Virus record (IMG/VR): IMGVR_UViG_3300012006_000041
Location: 1 to 20,400 of that record
Source of the DNA: a virus
Reading direction: 5' to 3' (one strand)
DNA length: 20,400 bases
A program made the position numbers and the translations under genes. The notes under the pieces are model-generated. The model saw only the letters and a program-made list of their open reading frames with translations. It was not told the DNA's origin and did not search any database. Positions 1 to 6,359 of the stretch are shown in pieces. Every line of letters begins with the position of its first letter. Position 1 is the stretch's first letter.

Positions 1-33
1 CCAAACAAACGGGGGCAGAATAGCGCCGCCCCC
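1..33 (-). terminator. Possible Rho-independent terminator of the minus-strand gene
   Basis: Read on the minus strand, a GGGGGC/GCCCCC stem (plus-strand 11-16 and 28-33, 11-base loop) is followed by the T-rich run GTTTGTTTGG (positions 10-1). It lies 68 bases past the stop codon of the only minus-strand gene, where a terminator is expected. The T-tract is interrupted by G and the stem is only 6 bp, so this is plausible rather than strong. Confidence 0.4.
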
Positions 34-72
34 ATCGCGCCCACGAAACACCGTCCGTGGAATCCGTCAAAT

Positions 73-95
73 CTCGCTGACAAATTGTCAGCAAG
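73..95. repeat. 23-bp palindrome, left copy
   Basis: The arms CTCGCTGACA and TGTCAGCAAG surround the 3-base centre AAT, with one mismatch at arm position 3. It matches the copy at 486-508 at 20 of 23 positions. It sits 5 bases past the stop of the minus-strand gene. The shape suits a dimeric protein binding site. No long T-run follows on either strand, so it does not look like a terminator. Confidence 0.6.
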
Positions 96-100
96 TTTTC

Positions 101-466
101 CTACAGCCCCGCTTTGAAGCTGCGCTTCTGCCCCGCCGTGAGTTTGGCGTATCGGGCAAGCAGCGCGGCAACGGGGTCAGTCTGCCCCCGCTTCACCTTC
201 TTCGCCGTGGCCGATACCGCTGGCCACACGAACGCAACTACCCGATGGAAAGCTTGCTCCGCCGCGCTGTTGCGCGGCAGCATCAAGCCGCGTTGCCCCA
301 TAACGAGGCGCACCTTATATTTCTCCGCAGACCATTCCATGCACAATGCTCGCCCAACTACGCGGTCAACTCCGAGCACGAGCAGCTGCTCCGCAAAGTC
401 CACGGACACCGCATCGACGCGGTTAAAAATCAAGTAGGCTTGATTGCGAGTTTCAATAGTAAACAT
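101..466 (-). CDS. Hypothetical protein, 121 aa, minus strand
   Basis: I do not recognise this protein. The start at 466 is chosen because AAGGAG lies 6 bases upstream on the minus strand; the open frame extends further upstream (to 559), but that part would cross the palindrome at 486-508 and has no comparable ribosome binding site. The N-terminal half (MFTIETRNQAYLIF, then two Val/Leu-rich stretches) looks like a small alpha/beta fold. The C-terminal 30 residues are basic and helical (AKKVKRG near 93-99, ending QKRSFKAGL). There is no signal peptide or membrane segment. It is the only gene opposing the late operon and is flanked by matching palindromes, so it may be separately regulated or a cassette-type (moron) gene. 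That role is inference from context only. Confidence 0.6.
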   Translation of the reverse strand: MFTIETRNQAYLIFNRVDAVSVDFAEQLLVLGVDRVVGRALCMEWSAEKYKVRLVMGQRGLMLPRNSAAEQAFHRVVAFVWPAVSATAKKVKRGQTDPVAALLARYAKLTAGQKRSFKAGL

Positions 467-472
467 TCGTAT

Positions 473-478
473 CTCCTT
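473..478 (-). promoter_or_regulatory. Ribosome binding site of the minus-strand gene
   Basis: The minus strand reads caAAGGAGatacgATG. This fixes the start at 466 instead of the longer frame that opens at 559. Confidence 0.65.
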
Positions 479-485
479 TGTGTAA

Positions 486-508
486 CTTGCTGACAGCTTG
501 TCAGCAAG
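486..508. repeat. 23-bp perfect palindrome, right copy, candidate operator
   Basis: The perfect 10-bp arms CTTGCTGACA and TGTCAGCAAG surround GCT. On the minus strand it lies 20-42 bases ahead of the start codon of the 121-aa gene, just upstream of its ribosome binding site. It is therefore placed either as an operator or as a 5'-leader hairpin. The near-identical copy at 73-95 on the other side of the gene makes chance unlikely. Confidence 0.65.
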
Positions 509-695
509 CGGCGTCGCTGCCCCACGGCGTGAAGCAATTCGACAACTACATTCTACCATAACACGTTCTGAAAGCTCCCCATCAGCCCCGCAACGAGGTA
601 TCGGAACCCCACTGGGGGCGGGGCAACCCTTTTGGCGGGGCGGCGTGGCAGCTTGGCGGGAACACTGTTTTTGAAATATAACGACGAAAATAAGG

Positions 696-756
696 GTCTA
701 ATGTCTAATATTTTACATTTAGAATTTAAATGCGGATTTCAATTAACTTGTCTAAT
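696..756 (+). repeat. GTCTAAT heptamers: two in tandem and one 41 bases on
   Basis: Exact copies lie at 696-702, 703-709 and 750-756 within the AT-rich stretch upstream of the terminase genes. Three copies in 61 bases in such AT-rich DNA are suggestive of protein binding sites, but not proof. Confidence 0.4.
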
Positions 757-773
757 CTTATACATATGTAGGT

Positions 774-806
774 AAAAAAGTGGCCCCGGAGGAGGTGGGG
801 CCACTT
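774..806 (-). terminator. Strong Rho-independent terminator reading leftward
   Basis: The perfect 10-bp arms AAGTGGCCCC (778-787) and GGGGCCACTT (797-806) surround a 9-base loop. On the minus strand the stem runs directly into a T-tract (plus-strand A-run 774-779). It would stop transcription leaving the late region toward the left. On the plus strand it has no T-tail and would only be a leader hairpin. Confidence 0.6.
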
Positions 807-906
807 GGAGGGCGCTAAAAAAGCGCTTCACAACGGAGGAGCTTGTAGTGTATTCTATATTGAACAAAGAGTAAATACGTTTTTCGCTTATTAAGCGCGG
901 AGTTAA

Positions 907-1536
907 ATGTTTGAACACCTGATCAGCATTCAAGATGCGGACTACGCGCCCAGCGTGATGCCGAATGACGCGCAGTTCACTCCGGACTCCAAAGCCGCGC
1001 CAGCCGATATCGTTGATGGAAAGACGACCACTGAGGCGTGGCTAAAAGACCTCGGCTTTGACGACGACGCCACGATCACCAACGCGCAACAAAAATCAGC
1101 GCAAGACGCCTTCGCCGCAATGACCATCCCGCTTGACGCGGAAACCCAAAAGCAAGCGCTCACCAAGGTCACGGTTCCAAAAGCTGTCCAGCATCTTGTC
1201 GGGATGCTCACTGCATATGATTGGGCTTTTGTAGAACAAGCTAAGGAGATACGTGGTTACTGTATCGCCCAACTGCTTGAAGAATCCAAACACCCCGACG
1301 CCAAGATACGGCTCCGCTCCATTGAGGTTTTGGGCAAGGTCACGGAAGTGGCGCTGTTTACGGAACGCATTGAAATCAAAAAAACCGCGCTGTCTGACGG
1401 CGACTTGGAAAAGGAAATCCAAGCCCGGATGGACAAGTATATGGATTTGATGAAAGTTGTGGAAGGCAAGGCGAACGATATCCCTCCGGAGCTAATTGAA
1501 CTTGCACCGGAAGAGGCTGATGTCAGCACAACGTGA
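907..1536 (+). CDS. Putative terminase small subunit
   Basis: The 209-aa protein precedes the large terminase gene and overlaps its start by 17 bases. Terminase small subunits recognise the phage DNA packaging site and hand it to the large subunit. The best support is residues 132-157, where a helical stretch with RLRSIEVLGKVTEVALF is followed by TERIEI. This resembles the 'A..ALELLGK...F.ekvEv' pattern of many small terminases, in which the chain turns from the helical core to the oligomerisation part. Residues 100-128 form another amphipathic helical block, and the tail (186-205) is acidic. The first 60 residues are low in recognisable motifs. The start at 907 has GGAG five bases upstream. 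Subunit assignment rests on position plus this motif; a different DNA-binding head protein is possible. Confidence 0.65.
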   Translation: MFEHLISIQDADYAPSVMPNDAQFTPDSKAAPADIVDGKTTTEAWLKDLGFDDDATITNAQQKSAQDAFAAMTIPLDAETQKQALTKVTVPKAVQHLVGMLTAYDWAFVEQAKEIRGYCIAQLLEESKHPDAKIRLRSIEVLGKVTEVALFTERIEIKKTALSDGDLEKEIQARMDKYMDLMKVVEGKANDIPPELIELAPEEADVSTT

Positions 1537-2989
1537 ACAGAAAGAAGAACTGCTGACGCTCCTTGACGAAAAGATCAAACGTCTGGAAGTGGCAGCGTCA
1601 CAAGCATCGCTCATTGAATTTGCCCGAAGGGTGTATCCCAACTACTCCGTTGGAGGGCACCACAAGATAATGGCAAAGCTGTTCAAAGACGTTCTGGACG
1701 GCAAAAAGAAACGCATCATTATCAACATCGCCCCGCGCCACGGCAAATCAGAGTTGACATCCTACCTCTTGCCAGCGTGGTGGCTGGGGCATAAGCCCAC
1801 CGATCAGGTCATTATGGCTACGCACACCGCGTCTTTGTCCGAAGATTTTGGACGGCGGGTGCGAAACTTGATTGCCACCGCCGAATATAAAGAGGTGTTT
1901 CCCGGCACAGAACTCAGCGCTGACTCTAAGAGTGCGGGGTCGTGGAGTACGGCTCTAGGCGGGAAATACTACGCAGTTGGCACGGGGGGTGCGCTGGCAG
2001 GACGCGGCGCTAACTTGCTGGTCATTGACGACCCGCACTCGGAGCAGGACTTAAAGAGTGGGTCTAAGCTCCCGTTTGAGCAGGGTTGGAGTTGGTATCA
2101 GACCGGCCCTCGCCAGCGGTTGATGTGGGGCGGCTCAATTATTGTGGTGATGACGCGGTGGGGGCAGTTGGACTTAACCGCCAAGCTGATAGACTACCAA
2201 GCCAAGAACCCCGACGCTGATCAGTGGGAGGTTGTTGAACTCCCCGCTATCTTGCCGTCAGGCAAAGCGCTGTGGCCTGAGAAGTGGCCCATTGAAGAAT
2301 TGCTGAAAACAAAGGCGACGCTACAGCCCCGCTTCTGGAACGCTCAATACCAGCAGGAACCGACCTCTGATAACATCGCCATAATTAAACGGGAGATGTG
2401 GCGGGTGTGGCCTCATGACACACCGCCCCAGTGCCAGTTCGTGATTCAGTCATGGGACACCGCGTTTGAAGCTAAAACATCCGCTGACTATAGCGCTTGC
2501 ACAACGTGGGGGGTGTGGTTCAACGAAGAAGAGAAGAACGTAGCGCACGTCATACTGCTGGACGCATTCAAAGACCGGATGGAGTTTCCTGAGTTAAAGC
2601 AGGTGGCGCTCGACCACTACAAGGATTGGAAACCCGACGCGTTCATTGTTGAGAAGAAAGCTGCGGGTGCGCCGTTGATTCAAGAATTGCGTTTTGCTGG
2701 GATTCCGGTGCAGGAGTTTACGCCGAGCAGAGGTAACGACAAGACAGTCCGGGTCAACGCGGTGGCTGACTTGTTTGCCAGTGGGCGGGTGTGGGCACCC
2801 GACGAGCGCTGGGCGCACGATGTGATTGAAGAGATGGCAGCGTTCCCGGTGGGGGAGCATGACGACTTTGTGGATACAACTACACAAGCTCTGCTACGGT
2901 TCAGGCAGGGCGGGTTCATTGGCACCGCGCTGGATGAAGCGCCACCGGTAAAAGAGTTTCGGTCACGCCGCAGCATGGCTTACTACTAG
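1520..2989 (+). CDS. terL: Terminase large subunit (packaging ATPase and nuclease)
   Basis: The 489-aa protein powers DNA translocation into the prohead and cuts the concatemer. The N-terminal ATPase carries a Walker A-type loop APRHGKSE (71-78), the strand VIMATHT (98-103), Walker B LLVIDD (166-171) and the motif III-like VVMTRW (209-214). The C-terminal RNase H-like nuclease shows its acidic residues: D313 in QSWDTAFE, E378 in FIVEKKAAG and D448/D449 in EHDDFVDT. All catalytic motifs are intact and the length is usual for the family. I chose ATG 1520 (MSAQREQ), with GGAAGAGG upstream, over a TTG start at 1496. The ATG overlaps the preceding gene by 17 bases, suggesting translational coupling. 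It docks on the portal protein encoded two genes downstream. Confidence 0.96.
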   Translation: MSAQREQKEELLTLLDEKIKRLEVAASQASLIEFARRVYPNYSVGGHHKIMAKLFKDVLDGKKKRIIINIAPRHGKSELTSYLLPAWWLGHKPTDQVIMATHTASLSEDFGRRVRNLIATAEYKEVFPGTELSADSKSAGSWSTALGGKYYAVGTGGALAGRGANLLVIDDPHSEQDLKSGSKLPFEQGWSWYQTGPRQRLMWGGSIIVVMTRWGQLDLTAKLIDYQAKNPDADQWEVVELPAILPSGKALWPEKWPIEELLKTKATLQPRFWNAQYQQEPTSDNIAIIKREMWRVWPHDTPPQCQFVIQSWDTAFEAKTSADYSACTTWGVWFNEEEKNVAHVILLDAFKDRMEFPELKQVALDHYKDWKPDAFIVEKKAAGAPLIQELRFAGIPVQEFTPSRGNDKTVRVNAVADLFASGRVWAPDERWAHDVIEEMAAFPVGEHDDFVDTTTQALLRFRQGGFIGTALDEAPPVKEFRSRRSMAYY

Positions 2990-2997
2990 GGGCTTTG

Positions 2998-3282
2998 ATG
3001 TCAACGCAGAAATTCATGGGTAAAAATCAGATGCTGGATAGGCTGACGGAGCAGATGCGCACCCAGAAGAATCCCCCTGCCGACCCACAGGCGGCGGCGA
3101 TAGCGGTGCTGCAAGCGCGGGGGCAGATGAAGGATGATGGCAAGACATTCACTAAAAGCGGTGCCGCTAGGGATGCGATGACCGCTGAAGAACGTGCGAA
3201 AGACAGGGCTGCTAAAAGAACCGGGAAACCTGCAACAGCCTTTATTTACAACCCCAAAACAAACGCTGCTTTAAGGAAATAA
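2998..3282 (+). CDS. Small conserved phage protein between terminase and portal
   Basis: The 94-aa protein has no assigned function that I know. It begins MSTQKFMGKNQMLDRL, is basic and mostly helical, and carries the block MTAEERAKDRAAKRTGK (60-76) followed by FIYNPKTNAALRK at the C-terminus. I recall similar small proteins (GKNQ..DRL near the start, MTAEERA.DRAAKR..GK later) close to terminase genes of other phages, but this is memory rather than a search. The start at 2998 is preceded by AGGGG, the preceding stop is at 2989, and the portal gene starts 2 bases after its stop. A packaging accessory or minor head protein is possible by position only. Confidence 0.75.
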   Translation: MSTQKFMGKNQMLDRLTEQMRTQKNPPADPQAAAIAVLQARGQMKDDGKTFTKSGAARDAMTAEERAKDRAAKRTGKPATAFIYNPKTNAALRK

Positions 3283-3283
3283 C

Positions 3284-5746
3284 ATGGCTATGGAAAAAAG
3301 TATCTACCAGCCCCCGCAAGGGATGGACAACGAGCCGGATCAGCCGGATATGGAGATAGAGATTGTTGACCCGGAAGCCGTGAATATTACTGCGGACGGG
3401 GTAGAGATTGAGATAACCCCCGGTAAAGAAAGCTCTGACGACTTCAACGCTAACCTCGCGGAGTATATGGACGAACGGGATTTAGCAACGCTGATGTCTG
3501 AATTGGCGGCAGATGTAAAGAACGACCTCAACTCCCGCAAGGACTGGGAGAGCATGATGAAGGACGGCATTAAGTTGCTGGGCCTCAAATACGAGGAACG
3601 CACGGAGCCGTGGTCAGGGGCGTGTGGGGTGTTCCACCCGATGATAACGGAAGCGGTTGTCAGGTTTCAGTCCGAGACAATCATGGAGACATTTCCTGCG
3701 GCGGGGCCAGCTAAAACAAAAATTGTTGGCAAGCAGACTATTGAGAAGGATGCGTCAGCGAAGCGTGTAGCAGAAGATTTAAATTGGCAGTTGACGGAGA
3801 ATATGACGGAGTTTCGTCCTGAACATGAACGGATGTTGTGGAGCCTCCCCGCTGCGGGGTCTGCCTTTAAGAAAGTTTATAAAGACCCAGCGCTTGGCAG
3901 ACAGACTTCGGTGTTTGTGTCGGCAGAAGACATCATCCTCCCGTACGGGGCATCTGAGCTTCTGACATGCCCTCGCATCACTCACCGTATGCGCAAGAAC
4001 AAGAACGAAGTGCGGATGTTGCAATACGATGGGTTCTGGCTTGACGTAGAACTGGGTGACCCGCCCAAGACAACCAGCGATATCCAGAAACGGATAGACA
4101 TAGAGACGGGGTTGTCTGCGATAAATGATGACCGCTACGTCATCAATGAATGTTGCGCGGACTTGGACTTGCCGGGGTTTGAAGACACCGACAAAGAAGG
4201 CGAAGCAACGGGGATAGCGCGTCCCTACATCGTTACTTTTGTAGAGGGTAGCAATCAGATTTTAGCTATTCGCCGTAACTGGAAAGAGAGCGACAAGGTA
4301 AAACAGAAGCGTCTGCACTATGTTCACTACCAATATGTTCCCGGCTTTGGTGCGTATGGGTTTGGGTTGTTCCACCTGATTGGTGGTTTTGCTAAAAGTG
4401 CCACCAGCATCATTCGCCAGCTTGTAGACGCCGGGACGCTCTCTAACCTTCCGGGCGGGTTAAAAAGCCGTGGGATGCGCATAAAAGGGGATGACACGCC
4501 GATTTCTCCGGGGGAATTTAGAGACGTAGATATTGGCTCGGGTGCCATACGGGATAACATCTTGGTGCTCCCCTATAAGGAACCGAGTCAAGTATTGGCG
4601 GGGCTGCTGGATAAGATTGTGGAAGATGGACGTAGGTTTGGCGCGACTGCGGATATGAAGGTTTCCGATATGTCGGCGCAAGCCCCCGTTGGGACAACGC
4701 TGGCTATCCTTGAACGCACCCTTAAGATTATGTCGGCGGTGCAAGCGCGGGTACACTTTGCGTTCAAACAAGAACTAAAACTAATTGCAGAGCTAGTGCG
4801 CGAGGATTCTCCGGCTAATAAGGAGTATCCGTATGATGTGGACGGGGAGCAAGGCCGCAGCGCTAAATATGAAGACTACCGCCATGTAGAGATTATTCCG
4901 GTGTCTGACCCGAATGCGGCAACGATGAGCCAGCGGGTTGTTCAGTATCAGGCGGTTTTGCAACTGGCAGCGATGTCGCCACAGATTTACGACATGCCCG
5001 AGCTTCATCGGCAGATGCTGCACGTTTTGGGTATTAAGAATATTGAGAAACTTGTGCCCACTGCGGATGACATCAAACCAACCGACCCCGTGCAAGAAAA
5101 CCAGAATGTGCTGGCAGGTAAACCGGTGAAAGCCGTGGCTTACCAAGACCACGAGTCGCACATAACGGTGCATAGTATGGCTATGCAAGACCCGATTATC
5201 CAGCAGTTGATCGGGCAGAACCCGCAAGCGCAGACCATCCAAGCAGCTATGATGGCGCACATAGCGGAGCACGTTGGGTTTGCATACCGTAACAAGATGT
5301 CTGAAGCCTTGGGCGCACCGCTGCCCGACTCTAAAGAAGGTTTGCCACCGGAGATGGAATATCAGTTGTCCAAGCTCCTTGCGCAAGCTGCCGCACAGGT
5401 TATAGCGCAGAGTAAAGCGATGGTTGCTAATCAACAAGCTCAACAGAACCAGCAAGACCCGTTGATGCAGATGCAGCAGCAGGAACTTCAGATTAAGCAG
5501 TCCGAGGTTCAGATTAAGCAGTCTGAGGTTCAACGCAAGGCAGCTAAAGACCAAGCAGACAACATGGCAAAACAAGAAGAGTTAAAACTTCAAGGGCTAA
5601 AAGTTGGCGTTGATATTGCCAAAGCTAAAGAACAGTCTGGGCATCAGGGTAGTCAACGGGCGCTTGATTTTAATAAACACCGCGAACAGCTTGCCCACCA
5701 GAAAAAGATGGCTGAAACTAAAAACACCCCACCGGAGCGTGCGTAA
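3284..5746 (+). CDS. Portal protein
   Basis: The 820-aa protein forms the dodecameric ring at one capsid vertex through which DNA enters and leaves, and is the docking site for the terminase and the tail connector. Support comes from its size, its place after terL, and recognisable portal stretches: YEERTEPWSGACGVFHPM (103-120) with the following helix ETIMETFPAAGP, and SDMSAQAPVGTTLAILERTL at about 464-483. The C-terminal 150 residues are long, Gln-rich and helical, with a tandem repeat at 736-749, and could form the coiled barrel found on P22-type portals. The N-terminal 65 residues are acidic. AAGGAAA precedes the start, and a second ATG lies two codons on. The stop overlaps the next start (TAATG). 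Confidence 0.9.
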   Translation: MAMEKSIYQPPQGMDNEPDQPDMEIEIVDPEAVNITADGVEIEITPGKESSDDFNANLAEYMDERDLATLMSELAADVKNDLNSRKDWESMMKDGIKLLGLKYEERTEPWSGACGVFHPMITEAVVRFQSETIMETFPAAGPAKTKIVGKQTIEKDASAKRVAEDLNWQLTENMTEFRPEHERMLWSLPAAGSAFKKVYKDPALGRQTSVFVSAEDIILPYGASELLTCPRITHRMRKNKNEVRMLQYDGFWLDVELGDPPKTTSDIQKRIDIETGLSAINDDRYVINECCADLDLPGFEDTDKEGEATGIARPYIVTFVEGSNQILAIRRNWKESDKVKQKRLHYVHYQYVPGFGAYGFGLFHLIGGFAKSATSIIRQLVDAGTLSNLPGGLKSRGMRIKGDDTPISPGEFRDVDIGSGAIRDNILVLPYKEPSQVLAGLLDKIVEDGRRFGATADMKVSDMSAQAPVGTTLAILERTLKIMSAVQARVHFAFKQELKLIAELVREDSPANKEYPYDVDGEQGRSAKYEDYRHVEIIPVSDPNAATMSQRVVQYQAVLQLAAMSPQIYDMPELHRQMLHVLGIKNIEKLVPTADDIKPTDPVQENQNVLAGKPVKAVAYQDHESHITVHSMAMQDPIIQQLIGQNPQAQTIQAAMMAHIAEHVGFAYRNKMSEALGAPLPDSKEGLPPEMEYQLSKLLAQAAAQVIAQSKAMVANQQAQQNQQDPLMQMQQQELQIKQSEVQIKQSEVQRKAAKDQADNMAKQEELKLQGLKVGVDIAKAKEQSGHQGSQRALDFNKHREQLAHQKKMAETKNTPPERA
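5489..5530 (+). repeat. Tandem 21-bp repeat inside the portal gene
   Basis: Two copies of CAGATTAAGCAGTCCGAGGT followed by T lie at 5489-5509 and 5510-5530, with one C/T difference. They encode two in-phase copies of the heptad QIKQSEV, which extends a helical coiled-coil stretch by two turns. Confidence 0.8.
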
Positions 5747-5946
5747 TGATGTATCCGCAGTTTTCAGATGCCCTGATTAGACGGCTGCGCGAAGATATGA
5801 ATAACTATACAAACGACGCCGCTAACGGCGCTTGCAAAACATTTGACGCGTATCAAAACCTTTGCGGGGTAATAAAAGGTCTAGCCCTTGCAGAGCGCCA
5901 CATTACAGACCTCGTACGACAACTTGAAAGCGATCCAGATGAGTGA
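5746..5946 (+). CDS. Small helical protein of unknown function
   Basis: The 66-aa protein is entirely helical in appearance. An amphipathic segment FSDALIRRLREDMNNY is followed by TFDAYQNLCGVIKGLALAERHI, and the end is acidic (QLESDPDE). The first ATG is used in the junction TAATGATG; ATG 5749 is an equally possible start. It overlaps the portal stop by one base and the next gene by eight, so translation is probably coupled across all three. Small proteins with the pattern 'tFdeY..LCGvI.GLa.AE..I.dL' occur after portal genes in related phages to my memory, with no known role. Confidence 0.7.
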   Translation: MMYPQFSDALIRRLREDMNNYTNDAANGACKTFDAYQNLCGVIKGLALAERHITDLVRQLESDPDE

Positions 5947-6349
5947 AATTCTTATTGGGCAAAATCCTGATAATCCAGAACAGTCTACCGTTCTGCCAGA
6001 AACACCAGAAGCAAAAGCGAAGCAGTTGCCGCAACCATCCGGGTATCACATGCTCTGTGCGATCCCTGAGATTGATGGGACGTATGAGAGCGGCATTGCT
6101 AAAGCGGATATCACCGTGTCGTATGAAGAGCGCCTGACAACGGTGCTGTTTGTTGTCTCGCTTGGCCCCGATTGCTACAAGGATGAGAAGAAGTTTCCTA
6201 GTGGCGCGTGGTGTAAGCAAGGTGATTTTGTTCTGGTACGTCCAAACACGGGTTCACGGATCAAGATTCATAACCGCGAATTCCGCATGATTTGTGATGA
6301 CATGATTGAAGGTGTTGTCGAAGACCCACGCGGCATAGCTCGCGCATAA
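5939..6349 (+). CDS. GroES-like co-chaperonin
   Basis: The 136-aa protein resembles the Cpn10/GroES beta-barrel over residues 34-130. It starts with PSGYHMLCAIPE, where GroES has a P.gyrvLV.p strand, then has VVSLGPDCYKDEKKFPSGAWCKQGDFVLV (72-100). This matches the GroES core 'V..vGp..y.d...fp.gpwCkvGD.Vl', and the tail FRMICDDMIEGVVEDP fits the last strands. The mobile loop (about 46-65) lacks a clear hydrophobic IVL tripeptide and has only SGIAKAD. A Pro/Gln-rich leader of about 30 residues precedes the barrel. GroES caps the GroEL folding chamber; phage versions such as T4 gp31 adapt the host chaperonin for capsid protein folding. Placement just before scaffold and capsid genes supports that role. 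ATG 5939 overlaps the preceding gene by eight bases. Confidence 0.75.
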   Translation: MSEILIGQNPDNPEQSTVLPETPEAKAKQLPQPSGYHMLCAIPEIDGTYESGIAKADITVSYEERLTTVLFVVSLGPDCYKDEKKFPSGAWCKQGDFVLVRPNTGSRIKIHNREFRMICDDMIEGVVEDPRGIARA

Positions 6350-6359
6350 GGAGAACCTC

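Larger units (their letters stand above)
560..906. other. Non-coding region between divergent transcription units; late-operon leader
   Basis: I find no convincing gene here. Positions 580-660 are very GC-rich, with nested pairings (CCCCGC 586-591 with GCGGGG 618-623; CCCC 607-610 with GGGG 614-617) and repeated GGCGGG. Positions 665-775 turn AT-rich and hold three GTCTAAT heptamers; a promoter for the late operon probably lies here, but no -35/-10 pair is good enough to call. Hairpins follow at 778-806 and 812-826 (GCGCT/AGCGC), then a GGAGGAG at 835-841 and a small palindrome at 885-897 (CGCTTA/TAAGCG) before the first late gene. Lying just upstream of the terminase genes, the region could also hold the packaging (pac or cos) site; that is inference. 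Confidence 0.5.

Noticed and set aside
73-508. CRISPR array or insertion sequence
   Set aside because: Only two palindromes with 390 unrelated bases between them; no regular spacers, no transposase and no target-site duplication.
101-559. Longer 152-aa version of the minus-strand gene
   Set aside because: The extension crosses the palindrome at 486-508 and lacks a ribosome binding site, while AAGGAG sits properly before 466.
664-770. A specific sigma70 promoter for the late operon
   Set aside because: Candidate -35 boxes (TTGAAA 671-676, TTAACT 743-748) are not followed by a good -10 box at 16-18 bases, so only the AT-rich region is described.
739-933. A 64-codon minus-strand frame overlapping the late leader
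   Set aside because: It runs through the terminator hairpin and into the small terminase gene, with no ribosome binding site or recognisable product.
4793-5575. A 260-codon open frame on the minus strand inside the portal gene
   Set aside because: It is antisense to a clear portal protein, is Leu/Arg/His-rich as expected from complementing Gln- and Lys-rich codons, and has no ribosome binding site.
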